Notes under the pieces: model-generated
The model's database searches: none
Told to the model about the DNA's origin: nothing
The model's input: only the letters and a program-made list of their open reading frames with translations
Made by a program: the position numbers and the translations under genes
Assembly: GCA_051866775.1 (NCBI GenBank)
Contig: JBJDXR010000031.1
Span: 42,123 to 106,122 of the forward strand
DNA length: 64,000 nt
Direction: 5' to 3'
Origin: RUG626 sp051866775
GTDB lineage: Bacteria; Bacillota; Clostridia; Oscillospirales; Oscillospiraceae
Shown here: positions 51,347 through 60,415 of the stretch, piece by piece
Numbering within the stretch: position 1 is the first letter of the stretch
How the letters are laid out: the number at the start of each line of letters is the position of its first letter

Positions 51347-52768
51347 ATGGATTGGCAAAGGCTTATGAAAAAAGATAATGACAACAATAGCTTTGGCTCA
51401 CTTATATTCCATTTTATTGCTGTGATCGTGGCCTTTAACATTTTCTGGCCCGCGGGAATATTTATGCTGTTTACCTTTCTGCGCAGAATAGGCGTATTTG
51501 ATAAGCGCACCGCGACTTCAAAGAATATCGGCTCTGACTCAAAGCGCGCTGCGAGGATGGAAAAATATAAGATCATGACTGAGGGGCGCCGCGCAGAGTC
51601 CATTGATTATCTGGCCTCCGCTGTGGGCGTATCTTATGACACGGCCATTCGGGACCTTCAGCAGATGGTGATCGAGGGCCAGTTTGGTGCAAGCGCATAT
51701 ATAAACTATGTGGATAAGACTCTTGTCATAATCCCGGAGGAGAGGGCAAAGTCCACTGCTGCAAAGACGGAGAGCAAATCAGCTAAAAGTGGAGCTTCCG
51801 CCGAGGCCCCCGGAAAGAAGCCGGGAAAGGCCGCTGAGAACGCCAAAAAGGACACAGACTCCGGGAAAAAAGATAAAAAGCCCGATGCCGGCGTTTATGA
51901 CGGACTTCGGCTTATCCTGCTTATAGCCGGGATACTCCTTCTCGGAGCCGGGATTTGGAGGCTTGTGAAGCCTGTAGATTGGCTCATATGGCTGGGGGTG
52001 GATTCATATACTCTTACAGAGCTGATACCAGGTGCGCTCATGGCGGGAGGTGGGGTGTTTTCCCTGCTGTACCGGGGGGTGCTGAAAAAGCGCTCCACGC
52101 GCTTTAAAGTATATGAGGCCGCCTGTACGGGCAAGGACTACGTACCGCTCTCTGAGCTTGCTTCAAAGGCCGGAGTTTCGGCGCGTAAGGCCCGCAAGGA
52201 TATCGAGACGATGATAGACAAGGGGCTTCTCGGAAAGAGCGCTTACATCGATCATGGCGACGGCATGCTTATCCTAAAGCCCGGCGCAAGCCCCAAGGTG
52301 GAGGATGAGCCGGAACCTCCAAAGGATGATGAGGACCGCTACAGGGCAATACTCCGGGAGATACGGGATCTTAACGATGCGATACCTGATCCCGATGTAT
52401 CACGTCGTATAGACGAGATGGAAGCCCTCACCTCAAAGATTTTTCAGGCCGTTCAGGAAAAGCCGGAGAAGCTTCCCCAGATAAAGAGCTTTATGAGCTA
52501 CTACCTGCCGACTACGCTGAAGCTGCTGCGCTCATACGCGGACTTTGAGGGGACGGGGGCAGACGGTGAAAATGTGCGCACGGCAAAGGCGGAGATAGAG
52601 CGAATACTTGACACGCTGGTGGACGGATTTAAGAAGCAGCTTGACAAGCTGTATGAGGCCGACGCTTTGGACATATCCTCGGATATAGATGTGCTTGAAA
52701 CGATGCTGCGCAGGGATGGCCTTGCCGGGGACGGCAGCAGCTTCAAAGCCGCCACAAATGGAAAATAG
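51347..52768 (+). CDS. XpaC-like membrane protein with two winged-helix-like repeats
   Basis: 473 residues (ATG at 51347; ATG at 51365 also possible, both with weak ribosome-binding sites). Membrane segments lie near 20-45 and as a pair near 185-245. Two similar soluble domains follow them: ~75-130 and ~253-310, each with a helix-turn-helix look and ending in AYIxxxDxxLxI. A Lys/Ala-rich linker separates them. The C-terminal part (KSFMSYYLPTTLKLLRSYADF) matches the XpaC / bromo-chloroindolyl phosphate hydrolysis family. That family name comes from an indirect phenotype; the real role is unknown. Confidence 0.78.
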   Translation: MDWQRLMKKDNDNNSFGSLIFHFIAVIVAFNIFWPAGIFMLFTFLRRIGVFDKRTATSKNIGSDSKRAARMEKYKIMTEGRRAESIDYLASAVGVSYDTAIRDLQQMVIEGQFGASAYINYVDKTLVIIPEERAKSTAAKTESKSAKSGASAEAPGKKPGKAAENAKKDTDSGKKDKKPDAGVYDGLRLILLIAGILLLGAGIWRLVKPVDWLIWLGVDSYTLTELIPGALMAGGGVFSLLYRGVLKKRSTRFKVYEAACTGKDYVPLSELASKAGVSARKARKDIETMIDKGLLGKSAYIDHGDGMLILKPGASPKVEDEPEPPKDDEDRYRAILREIRDLNDAIPDPDVSRRIDEMEALTSKIFQAVQEKPEKLPQIKSFMSYYLPTTLKLLRSYADFEGTGADGENVRTAKAEIERILDTLVDGFKKQLDKLYEADALDISSDIDVLETMLRRDGLAGDGSSFKAATNGK

Positions 52769-52815
52769 CCTAGGGGATACTCTGGCACATAATTTACATG
52801 ATATGGAGAATTACT

Positions 52816-53664
52816 ATGAATAAACTCAGTGATACATTTACTCTGGCTAATGGCCTAGGAATACCCTGTGTAGGCTTCGGTACGTGGCAGTCTCCGGATG
52901 GAGAGACGGCGGCAAACGCTGTGGAGACGGCCATCCGCGCCGGATACCGCCATATCGATACCGCCGCAATATACGGAAACGAGCAGAGCGTGGGCCTGGG
53001 AATACGGCGCTCAGGCGTTGCGCGGGACGAGCTTTTTATTACCAGCAAGGTGTGGAATACCAGCCGCGGCTACGGCAGGACCCTTGCGGCGTTTGACAAG
53101 ACCTTAAATGATCTGGGCCTTGAGTATCTTGACCTGTATCTTATCCACTGGCCGGCAGTCTCAGCCCAGTTTTCCAACTGGCAGGAGCTTAATCTCGGCA
53201 CCTGGCAGGCGATGATAGAACTGCATAAGGCCGGACGCATCCGCGCTATAGGTGTGTCGAACTTCAAGCCCCACCACCTTGAGACGCTGATGGGCACCTC
53301 AATAAAGCCGATGGTGAACCAGATAGAATTCCATCCCGGCCAGATACAGGAGGAGACCGTCGCATTTTGCCGTGAAAACGGCATTCTTGTTGAGGCGTGG
53401 AGCCCTCTCGGTACAGGCAGGATGCTGTCCGACCCCACCCTCGGAGAGATAGCGGAGGGCTACAATAAGTCGGTGGCCCAGCTTTGTATCCGCTGGTGCC
53501 TGCAGAACGGTGTGCTGCCCCTGCCGAAGTCCGTTACGCCCTCCAGAATCAAGGAGAATGCCGAGGTGTTTGACTTTGCCATCTCTGACGAGGATATGGA
53601 GACCATAAATGCCATGCCGTATATAGGCGGCTCCGGCAATGACCCGGATAAGGTCGATTTCTGA
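52816..53664 (+). CDS. Aldo/keto reductase (second copy)
   Basis: 282 residues from the ATG at 52816, seven bases after GGAG. The catalytic tetrad is D48, Y53, K78 and H111. It is a clear paralogue of the reductase at 44548-45402, with the same NGxxIPxxGxGTWQxPDGETA opening. A terminator follows 14 bases after the stop. Its substrate is unknown; proximity to sugar genes suggests an aldose or keto-sugar. Confidence 0.92.
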   Translation: MNKLSDTFTLANGLGIPCVGFGTWQSPDGETAANAVETAIRAGYRHIDTAAIYGNEQSVGLGIRRSGVARDELFITSKVWNTSRGYGRTLAAFDKTLNDLGLEYLDLYLIHWPAVSAQFSNWQELNLGTWQAMIELHKAGRIRAIGVSNFKPHHLETLMGTSIKPMVNQIEFHPGQIQEETVAFCRENGILVEAWSPLGTGRMLSDPTLGEIAEGYNKSVAQLCIRWCLQNGVLPLPKSVTPSRIKENAEVFDFAISDEDMETINAMPYIGGSGNDPDKVDF

Positions 53665-53677
53665 AAATTTACAGCCT

Positions 53678-53706
53678 GCCGCCCCGGAGCGCCGGGGCGG
53701 CTTTTA
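53678..53706 (+). terminator. Terminator of the second aldo/keto reductase
   Basis: GCCGCCCCGG pairs with CCGGGGCGGC over a 4-base loop and is followed by TTTTAT. Confidence 0.9.
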
Positions 53707-53750
53707 TAATGCAAAAGCGCCGCATTATATGCGGCGCTTTTGCATTATAA
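53704..53750 (-). terminator. Terminator of the short-chain dehydrogenase gene
   Basis: A perfect 21-bp inverted repeat (53704-53724 with 53730-53750) over a TTATA loop. It stands 34 bases beyond the leftward stop codon and just touches the preceding terminator. Confidence 0.8.
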
Positions 53751-53784
53751 AAAGAAGAGACATTAAGCTTCGAAAAGCCAAAGA

Positions 53785-54603
53785 TCAGATATGACGTATA
53801 ACGCCGCCGTCTATGAGCACGGAGTTACCGTTAACGCCGTCGTTTGCCGCCGCAAAGAGCACGGTCATGGCGCACTCTTCAACGGTTGTGAAGCGGCCGA
53901 TGAGGGAGGGGGCGTCGTTGCCGTTTATGAAATAGTCCTTCTTAGCCTCCTCAATGCCGCCCTTCAGGCCACGGGTCTTGGCATAGGACTCAAGGTAGCC
54001 GATGTGCCCCTCGGTTATTGTTGTGACGGGCAGAACGGAGTTTACGGTGACTTTCGTGCCCTTGGTTGCCTCGGCCATGCCGCGGGCAAGGGCTGTCGCT
54101 GCGGCTTTAACCGCACCGTATGCAATCACATCCTTGTTGGGACGCAGAGCAGCCTCGCTGGTGACGAAGATGATCTTACCGTAGTTGCGCTCCATCATGT
54201 CCTTAAATGCTAAGCGCGCAAGGCGCATGGAGCTCATGAAATCCATCTCCCAGAGAAGCTCGTAGTCCTCGTCAGTAAGTTCGAGGAACGGCTTGATTTT
54301 TCCGCTGGCGGTGGGATAGATGCCGGCGTTATTTACGAGGACGTCCAGCGGGCCATCCTTTGTGGCCTCTGCATAGAGGCGCTCGAGGGCCTCCTTGTCG
54401 CGAAGATCTGCAGCGATGCCTACTACCTTTGCCTCGGGGCAATTTGTCTGAATCTCAGCGGCGACGCGGTCACAATTTGCTTGGTCGCGGCCCGTGACAA
54501 TGACATAGGAACCCTCTTTTGCGAAAATATCCGCGCATCCTCTGCCGATTCCTTTGGTGGAACCGGTGATCAGTACCTTCTTGCCTTTCATACCTGTTTC
54601 CAT
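53785..54603 (-). CDS. Short-chain dehydrogenase/reductase
   Basis: Rossmann-fold oxidoreductase of 272 residues. Cofactor motif TGSTKGIG at 14-20, NNAG at 91-94, catalytic S149, Y162 and K166. The ATG follows CGGAGG at about eight bases. Its promoter carries a LacI-type operator between the -35 and -10 boxes, tying it to the sugar locus. A sugar-alcohol or keto-acid substrate is likely, not proven. Confidence 0.9.
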   Translation of the reverse strand: METGMKGKKVLITGSTKGIGRGCADIFAKEGSYVIVTGRDQANCDRVAAEIQTNCPEAKVVGIAADLRDKEALERLYAEATKDGPLDVLVNNAGIYPTASGKIKPFLELTDEDYELLWEMDFMSSMRLARLAFKDMMERNYGKIIFVTSEAALRPNKDVIAYGAVKAAATALARGMAEATKGTKVTVNSVLPVTTITEGHIGYLESYAKTRGLKGGIEEAKKDYFINGNDAPSLIGRFTTVEECAMTVLFAAANDGVNGNSVLIDGGVIRHI

Positions 54604-54646
54604 ATTGTTTACCTCCGTAGAAATTCATTTTTTGCTTGTTGAGCCA

Positions 54647-54675
54647 ATAATAATAGAAACGTTTTCAAATGTCAA
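54647..54675 (-). promoter_or_regulatory. Promoter of the SDR gene with embedded operator
   Basis: On the minus strand, TTGACA (54675-54670) and TATTAT (54652-54647) have a 17-base spacer. The palindrome-like GAAACGTTTTC at 54656-54666 fills the spacer, so repressor and polymerase would exclude each other. The 15-mer ATAGAAACGTTTTCA around it recurs before the ABC transporter at 58846-58860. Confidence 0.82.
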
Positions 54676-54783
54676 GTCCCGCCGGATAAAAAGCATAAAA
54701 TTGTCGAAATGTCAAAAAATAAACAAATTTTTGTGAATATTGCACAAAAATTTAAAAGAAGAAAAAATTTTTTCAATTTGCTG

Positions 54784-54812
54784 TTGACAGAAAAAGCTGA
54801 AAACTATAACAT
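54784..54812 (+). promoter_or_regulatory. Promoter of the epimerase-dehydrogenase genes
   Basis: TTGACA at 54784-54789 and TAACAT at 54807-54812 with a 17-base spacer, 65 bases before the DUF4432 start. It is divergent from the SDR promoter, about 110 bases away. Confidence 0.75.
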
Positions 54813-54876
54813 TATAGCGTAAGATTTTGAAAACTTTTTTATTACTCTGGGTCAAAATTTGCTGCGGAGGTGGAAG

Positions 54877-55926
54877 ATGGGCTTTAGAGATGACAGAAAA
54901 TATCTGGGAAATTCCAAACAGCTTTTTCGAGTGGACGACTACCGCCTTACAGGCGGCCGTGGCGACGGCATGCGTATGCTGGAGGTACACAACGGCGCGG
55001 ATATGGAATTTGTCTGTTCCGCGGACAGATGCATGGATATCCATTACCTGCGCTGCCGGGGAAACAATCTGGGCTTTATGACTTGTGCTGGCGACGTTTC
55101 GCCGCAGTATTATGACAGCAGGGGATTCGGCTGGATGCGCTCTTTCACCGCAGGCTTTATGACCACCTGCGGGCTTCTTAATACGGGGCTTCCCGAGGAA
55201 TATGGAGGGAGGGAGCGGGGCCTTCACGGACGGGCGTCCAATACACCTGCGGAAAATGTCGGAGTAATAATAGACGAGACCGAGGAGGGCATCGGAGCGA
55301 GACTGTGCGGGACGGTACGCGAAGCCTATCCCACGGGTGAAAATTTGGAGCTTACGCGCACTGTAAGCGCGGCATACGGCGACCCGTGCATAAGAATACA
55401 TGATGTGGTGCGCAACAGGGGCGTTGGTGAATCCCTTCATATGATGCTCTATCATTTTAATTTGGGATACCCGCTGCTGTCGGAAAACACAAGACTCCTG
55501 ATACCGACGAAAAAGGTCACGCCCCGTGACAGCGACGCCGCGGCAAATCCGGAGGCGTGGAAAGTGGTGACCCCGCCGGAGAAGGGGCTTCCTGAGATGT
55601 GCTATTATCACGAGCTTAAGGCCGCGCCTGATGGCCGTACGTTTGTGGCGGCGTATAATCCGGCTGTTTCTGCGGGAGTTGCGATACATTTTGACAGGGG
55701 CGTCCTTGATCATTTTGTGCAGTGGAGACAGCTTACTACGGGCTATTACGCAATGGGACTTGAGCCGTGCAACGCCACCATCGACGGTATATCCGACGCC
55801 TTAAAAAACGGCTCCGCCAAATTTTTAAGGCCCGGAGAGAGCGTCACGTACGACATAACAATAGAGCTGCTGGGCGGACAGGAGCGCTTTGACGGGCTGC
55901 TCGAAGAGTGTGAAAAATTAAGCTGA
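54877..55926 (+). CDS. DUF4432 aldose-1-epimerase-like protein
   Basis: 349 residues from the ATG at 54877, after GCGGAGGTGG. The galactose-mutarotase-like fold is suggested by SADRCMDIHYLRCRG near the N terminus, HGRASNTPAE, and HMMLYHFNLGYPLL with conserved histidines. The family includes E. coli YphB. It lies 17 bases before the zinc dehydrogenase gene. It probably interconverts anomers of the imported sugar. Confidence 0.85.
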   Translation: MGFRDDRKYLGNSKQLFRVDDYRLTGGRGDGMRMLEVHNGADMEFVCSADRCMDIHYLRCRGNNLGFMTCAGDVSPQYYDSRGFGWMRSFTAGFMTTCGLLNTGLPEEYGGRERGLHGRASNTPAENVGVIIDETEEGIGARLCGTVREAYPTGENLELTRTVSAAYGDPCIRIHDVVRNRGVGESLHMMLYHFNLGYPLLSENTRLLIPTKKVTPRDSDAAANPEAWKVVTPPEKGLPEMCYYHELKAAPDGRTFVAAYNPAVSAGVAIHFDRGVLDHFVQWRQLTTGYYAMGLEPCNATIDGISDALKNGSAKFLRPGESVTYDITIELLGGQERFDGLLEECEKLS

Positions 55927-55943
55927 GAAGGGATGAAAAACAC

Positions 55944-57002
55944 ATGAAAGCATTGGCAGTCACAAAGGAACATAAGCTGGAGGTGGTCGAGGTCCCATAT
56001 CCGAAGCTGCAGGATGATTGTGTAATAACAAAAACCCTGAGCTGCGGCGTATGCAACGGTACGGACATGAAGATCATACACGGGAAATTCAAGGGTATGA
56101 CGGAGTATCCGCTGCTTCTTGGACATGAGGCCATTGGCGAGGTCGTGGCTGTGGGGAAAAACGTCAAGCAGTGGAAGCTGGGCGACTGGGTGACGCTCCC
56201 GTTTATGGAGGGTAAGGACGAAAACGACTGCTACGCGGGGTATCACAACGGTTGGTGCGCCTATGCCGAGTACACTATGGCCAGGGACTGGAAAGCCATG
56301 GCGGAGATGGGCTGCGGTCCCGGGACGCCTGGCTTTTGGGATGGATACTACACACAGAGGCTCTTCCCAAAGGAGCTTGACCCATACTACGGCTCCATGT
56401 GCCTCACTTTCCGCGAGGTACTGGCGGCGATAAGAGGCTTCGGCTTTAAGGCCGGGCAGAGCGTAGTCATCTTCGGCGCGGGTCCCGTTGGCCTTTCATT
56501 TACTAGGATGTGCAAGCTGCTGGGCCTTGGGCCGGTGATAGTGTCGGATATTCAGAGCCAGAAGCGCGCCGACGCGGAAAAGCAGCAGGCCGACTATTTT
56601 ATTGACGGGTCCAAGGAGGACGTAGTAAGCGCTGTTAGGGCCATACTGCCGGAGGGCGCAGACAACGTCGTTGACGCTGTTGGGCTTAACTCCATCATAA
56701 ACACCGGTATGAAGCTGGTACGCGACAATGGACAGATATGCGTTTACGGTATCAGTCCCAAGCTGGGTATGGAGCTTGACTGGAGTGACGCGCCCTACAA
56801 CTGGCACCTGAGGTTTTTACAGTTCCCGATAAAAAAGGCGGAGGGGGAGGCGCACCAGCAGGTGATGAACTGGGTACAGACAGGGGCGCTGGATCCCAGA
56901 GACTTCGTGTCCCATATAATCCCGTTCTCAAATATACTGGATGCATTTGAAATGCTGGAAAACCACGTGCCCTGCAAGAAGATAGTAATAAAATACGACT
57001 GA
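55944..57002 (+). CDS. Zinc-dependent MDR alcohol/polyol dehydrogenase
   Basis: 352 residues. Catalytic zinc ligands C37 and H61-E62 (GHEAIGEV) are present. The structural four-cysteine zinc lobe is not evident. NAD binding is at VVIFGAGPVGLS. The protein resembles E. coli YphC and sorbitol/threonine-dehydrogenase relatives. It is followed 29 bases later by the Dabb gene, probably in one operon. Confidence 0.9.
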   Translation: MKALAVTKEHKLEVVEVPYPKLQDDCVITKTLSCGVCNGTDMKIIHGKFKGMTEYPLLLGHEAIGEVVAVGKNVKQWKLGDWVTLPFMEGKDENDCYAGYHNGWCAYAEYTMARDWKAMAEMGCGPGTPGFWDGYYTQRLFPKELDPYYGSMCLTFREVLAAIRGFGFKAGQSVVIFGAGPVGLSFTRMCKLLGLGPVIVSDIQSQKRADAEKQQADYFIDGSKEDVVSAVRAILPEGADNVVDAVGLNSIINTGMKLVRDNGQICVYGISPKLGMELDWSDAPYNWHLRFLQFPIKKAEGEAHQQVMNWVQTGALDPRDFVSHIIPFSNILDAFEMLENHVPCKKIVIKYD

Positions 57003-57031
57003 TAAAGAATAACTTTTTGGGAGGAAGCTAT

Positions 57032-57337
57032 ATGATTCGTCATTACATTCTTTGGAGGTATACCGATGACGCCGATACATATGGGCGTAAGGAGCTTGTG
57101 GAGGAGCTGAACCGCAGATTTAAAGCGCTTGTAGGGCAGATCGACGGTATGCTGTCCATTAATATCCGTCAGTGTGACGCAAAGGGCGACCCGGGATATC
57201 ACGACCTGATGCTGTATGCGGAATTTACGGACAAGGATGCCCTCATGCGCTACATGGCTGACGAGACCCACGCGAAAATACGGCAGTGGGATCAGCAGTA
57301 TGTTTGCGATAGGGCGGGCTTTGACTACGAGGACTGA
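57032..57337 (+). CDS. Dabb (stress-responsive A/B barrel) domain protein
   Basis: 101 residues from the ATG at 57032, after GGGAGGAAGC. The ferredoxin-like pattern starts MIRHYILWRYTDD, and DLMLYAEFTDKDALMRYMAD is the central part. Dabb proteins are small dimeric barrels of varied function. It probably belongs to the same transcript as the two preceding enzymes. Confidence 0.85.
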   Translation: MIRHYILWRYTDDADTYGRKELVEELNRRFKALVGQIDGMLSINIRQCDAKGDPGYHDLMLYAEFTDKDALMRYMADETHAKIRQWDQQYVCDRAGFDYED

Positions 57338-57349
57338 GACTGTAGACAA

Positions 57350-57363
57350 AGAAAACGTTTATC
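57350..57363 (+). promoter_or_regulatory. LacI/cre-like operator after the Dabb gene
   Basis: AGAAAACGTTTATC, centred on AACGTT, 75 bases before the lacI promoter. It may act on that promoter at a distance or be part of a looping pair. Confidence 0.45.
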
Positions 57364-57437
57364 GGTCTGAAAAACGTAAGTTTTTCGGATATTATGCCAA
57401 AAAACCACTGAAAATATGTTGAATTTTCAATTTGAGA

Positions 57438-57466
57438 TTGACTAGATGAAAATGCCGTTGTAGAAT
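57438..57466 (+). promoter_or_regulatory. Promoter of the lacI-family gene
   Basis: TTGACT at 57438-57443 and TAGAAT at 57461-57466 are 17 bases apart, 35 bases before the start codon. Confidence 0.75.
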
Positions 57467-57500
57467 TAGAAAAAACATATCAAAGTAAGAAGCCATAAAT

Positions 57501-58538
57501 ATGAACAAAAAAATCTCTATTAAAGACGTCGCACAAAAGGCCGGAGTCTCCATCAGCACAGTATCGCGGGTGTTTAATAACGGCCCGTCAGTGACCGACG
57601 AGACCAAAAAGCGGGTCCTTCAGGCGATGGAGGAGCTTAAATACCGCCCCAACTTTGCCGCGAAGGCGCTGAGGGACGGCTCGAGTAAGACCATAGCGCT
57701 GATCGTGCCAAGCATAAGCAACCCCTCCTATGCCATGATGGCACAGGGGCTGGAGTCTGTTGTGCGGGCCAAGAACTATAACGTGATACTCTGCAACACT
57801 AACGACGATGTGGAGGTTGAGCTGAACCACATAGAGCTTTTGAAGAACCGCTATGTGGATGGCTTTGTATTTGCCACCGCCAAGGAGGGCGATCAGCATA
57901 TCGACGCCCTGATTGAGTCCGGTATGCCGGTGGTGGAGGTCATGCGCTACACAAATGACGCGAACGCCGTGACTGTAGATAATTTTAAAATCGGATATGA
58001 AGCAACGAAGTATCTCATAGACCGCGGACACAGGAAGATATTCATGTTCACAAACACGAACCGGAACATATCCTTCCGTCTGAGAGCCGACGGTTACAGG
58101 AAGGCTCTGTCCGACGCCGGACTGGAGGAGTACACCTTCTCGGCACCTGTCTCCGGGCGCTCCTCGGATGCGGAGGAAATGTGCCAGACGGCGCTGGAGG
58201 CGATAAACAGCCACGGCGTACCTGACGCCATTCTCTGCGCAAACGACTCAAAGGCGCTGGGGGTGTATGGCGCGGCAAAGAAGCTGGGACTTCGGATTCC
58301 GGACGACGTATCCGTCATAAGCGTCGATAACGTAGATTTCTCCCAGTTCCTTGATCCTCCGCTTACTACCTTTGCACAGCCATTTCGTGCTATGGGAGAG
58401 AAGGCGGGTGAGGTGCTGCTCAAGGAGATCGAGGCAAAAGGAACCGGGACAGAGGAGATGCGCACCTTTTACCGGGTGGTACTGCCCACTAAGATGATCG
58501 AGCGTGAATCGGTTGCGGATAAAAACACTGGCTGTTGA
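57501..58538 (+). CDS. LacI-family transcriptional regulator
   Basis: 345 residues. The N-terminal helix-turn-helix (SIKDVAQKAGVSISTVSRVFN) and hinge helix (YRPNFAAKALRDG) are complete; the rest is a sugar-binding periplasmic-type domain (IALIVPSISNPSYA, DGFVFATA). It sits between the enzyme genes and the ABC importer, and the palindromes at 54656 and 58849 match the expected LacI operator style. The likely inducer is the imported sugar or a derivative. Confidence 0.94.
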   Translation: MNKKISIKDVAQKAGVSISTVSRVFNNGPSVTDETKKRVLQAMEELKYRPNFAAKALRDGSSKTIALIVPSISNPSYAMMAQGLESVVRAKNYNVILCNTNDDVEVELNHIELLKNRYVDGFVFATAKEGDQHIDALIESGMPVVEVMRYTNDANAVTVDNFKIGYEATKYLIDRGHRKIFMFTNTNRNISFRLRADGYRKALSDAGLEEYTFSAPVSGRSSDAEEMCQTALEAINSHGVPDAILCANDSKALGVYGAAKKLGLRIPDDVSVISVDNVDFSQFLDPPLTTFAQPFRAMGEKAGEVLLKEIEAKGTGTEEMRTFYRVVLPTKMIERESVADKNTGC

Positions 58539-58543
58539 CAAAG

Positions 58544-58588
58544 ATAAAAAATGCCGGCGGGAGAAACTCCCGCCGGCATTTTTTATCT
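58544..58588 (+). terminator. Terminator of the lacI gene
   Basis: A perfect 21-bp stem with an AAA loop, containing an internal T run at its 3' arm. It separates the regulator gene from the ABC operon. The following 330 bases to 58918 hold a possible operator at 58685-58696, the promoter at 58808 and the operator at 58849. Confidence 0.92.
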
Positions 58589-58684
58589 TTTGAGGGGTTG
58601 GCACTGCGCCCGGCCGCCGGACTGCACAGCGATGGAGAAAAAACGCAGTCGGCTTAAGAACGGGGAAATTTGAACATTCAAATA

Positions 58685-58696
58685 ATAACGTTTTTA
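58685..58696 (+). promoter_or_regulatory. Possible upstream operator
   Basis: ATAACGTTTTTA resembles the other AACGTT-centred sites, about 160 bases before the main operator. Spacing would allow repressor looping. Confidence 0.35.
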
Positions 58697-58807
58697 TGCA
58701 GGAATGAATTTTAAAAGCACAATTTATACATGATAAAAATTGCCAGAGCAAATGGCTTTTTGTTGAAATTAACAAAAAATGGCCGAATAATTCGTGCAAA
58801 TAACTGA

Positions 58808-58836
58808 TTGACACTCTCCCCTTCTGAGATTAAAAT
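58808..58836 (+). promoter_or_regulatory. Promoter of the ABC sugar importer operon
   Basis: TTGACA at 58808-58813 and TAAAAT at 58831-58836 with a 17-base spacer. Transcription should begin near 58843. Confidence 0.85.
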
Positions 58837-58848
58837 AGAGACAACATA

Positions 58849-58859
58849 GAAACGTTTTC
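58849..58859 (+). promoter_or_regulatory. LacI-type operator of the ABC operon
   Basis: GAAACGTTTTC lies immediately after the expected start of transcription. The surrounding 15 bases are identical to the site inside the SDR promoter, which suggests that one repressor controls both. Confidence 0.72.
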
Positions 58860-58918
58860 ATAAAGCAATCACAATTAATGCACGGCGAGAAAGCAATCCC
58901 AAGAAAGCAGGTGTTTAT

Positions 58919-60415
58919 GTGGGAAAAGAAATACTGCGCGCAGAAAAAATCAACAAATCTTTCCCTGGCGTAAAAGCTCTCAGCGACGTCTCCTTTGATT
59001 TAATGGAAGGCGAAGTCCATATCCTGCTCGGTGAGAATGGCGCAGGCAAGTCGACGCTTATGAAGATATTCTCAGGGCTTTACTCCATAGACAGCGGGGA
59101 TATCTACATTGACGGGGAGAAGGTGAACATCCGCAGCACGAAGGACGCACAGGATTTGGGCATCGCGATAATATATCAGGAATTCAACCTGGTGCCGCAT
59201 CTTACTGTCGCCCAGAACATTTTCCTCGGAAGGGAACCGCTTTTAAAAAGCGGAAATATCGACAAGGCAAAGATGCGCCGGGAGGCGCAGGAGCGGCTGG
59301 ACTTTCTGAATGCCAACATTTCCGCCGATACGGAGGTGGCCACACTTGGAGTAGCCCAGCAGCAGCTGGTGGAAATAGCCAAGGCCCTCTCCCAGAACGC
59401 GCGGATACTCATCATGGATGAGCCGACGGCAGCACTCAGTGAGAGTGAGATCGAGATGCTGTTCAAGACGATTGAAGATTTGACAGCCCACGGCGTATCG
59501 ATCATTTACATCTCCCACCGCCTCCAGGAACTGAAGGTGGTTGGAGACCGGGTCACCGTCCTGCGTGACGGCTGTACCATCGGGACGGAGGATCTGGATA
59601 AGATCACAATGGACGAGATGGTACACATGATGGTGGGGCGGAACGTCTCCCGTGACCGGGTACGTCTCAAGAACACCTCAACCGGAGAGGTGGCACTGGA
59701 GGTCAAAAATGCTTCCCGCGGTAAGGCGGTCAAGAACGCCTCGCTCACTGTTCACAAGGGGGAAATCGTGGCCCTCTCGGGACTTGTGGGTGCCGGCCGT
59801 ACCGAGCTTGTGCATGCCATTTACGGAATTGATAAGCTGGACTCCGGCGAGGTATATATAAACGGCGAGCAGGTCAAGAAGATCACACCCTCCAACAGCG
59901 TGCGCAGGGGACTGGGACTTCTTCCGGAGAGCCGGAAGGAATTTGGGCTTTCGCTCCTGCTGCCGATCTTCCAGAACGTTACCCAAGCGGCTCTTAAAAA
60001 GATATCCAGATTCGGTATCATGAGTCTTAAAAAGGAGCGCGCCGCCACGCAGAGCTACATCGACCGGCTGAACATCGTCTGCCCGGGGATGAAACAGAAG
60101 GTGGTCAACCTCTCCGGCGGCAACCAGCAGAAGGTCGTTCTCGGCAAGTGGCTTTTTACCGAGTCGAATATCCTGATATTCGACGAGCCCACCCGCGGTA
60201 TTGACGTAGGCGCCCGTGACGAGATCTACCACCTTATTGACGACCTGGCCAAAGCGGGAAACTCTATCCTGGTGATCTCCTCGGATCTTCCGGAGATACT
60301 CTCCATTGCCGATAGGATATATGTCATGCGCATGGGCGAGATAGTCGCGGAGATGCCCTGTGAGGGCGCCACCCAGGAGACGATCATAAGCTATGCATCA
60401 GGAGGGAAACAGTAA
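58919..60415 (+). CDS. Ribose-type sugar ABC importer, double ATPase
   Basis: 498 residues with two nucleotide-binding halves. The first has GENGAGKST, the second the degenerate GLVGAGRTE, both as in RbsA/MglA. LSGGNQQK is the second signature motif. The start is a GTG at 58919. Its stop shares one base with the next gene (TAATG). It energises uptake by the two permeases that follow. Confidence 0.95.
   Translation: MGKEILRAEKINKSFPGVKALSDVSFDLMEGEVHILLGENGAGKSTLMKIFSGLYSIDSGDIYIDGEKVNIRSTKDAQDLGIAIIYQEFNLVPHLTVAQNIFLGREPLLKSGNIDKAKMRREAQERLDFLNANISADTEVATLGVAQQQLVEIAKALSQNARILIMDEPTAALSESEIEMLFKTIEDLTAHGVSIIYISHRLQELKVVGDRVTVLRDGCTIGTEDLDKITMDEMVHMMVGRNVSRDRVRLKNTSTGEVALEVKNASRGKAVKNASLTVHKGEIVALSGLVGAGRTELVHAIYGIDKLDSGEVYINGEQVKKITPSNSVRRGLGLLPESRKEFGLSLLLPIFQNVTQAALKKISRFGIMSLKKERAATQSYIDRLNIVCPGMKQKVVNLSGGNQQKVVLGKWLFTESNILIFDEPTRGIDVGARDEIYHLIDDLAKAGNSILVISSDLPEILSIADRIYVMRMGEIVAEMPCEGATQETIISYASGGKQ

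Noticed and set aside
53678..53750. Adjacent inverted repeats as a REP-like mobile repeat
   Set aside because: Each fits a terminator for one of the two convergent genes, and no further copies were noticed in the window.
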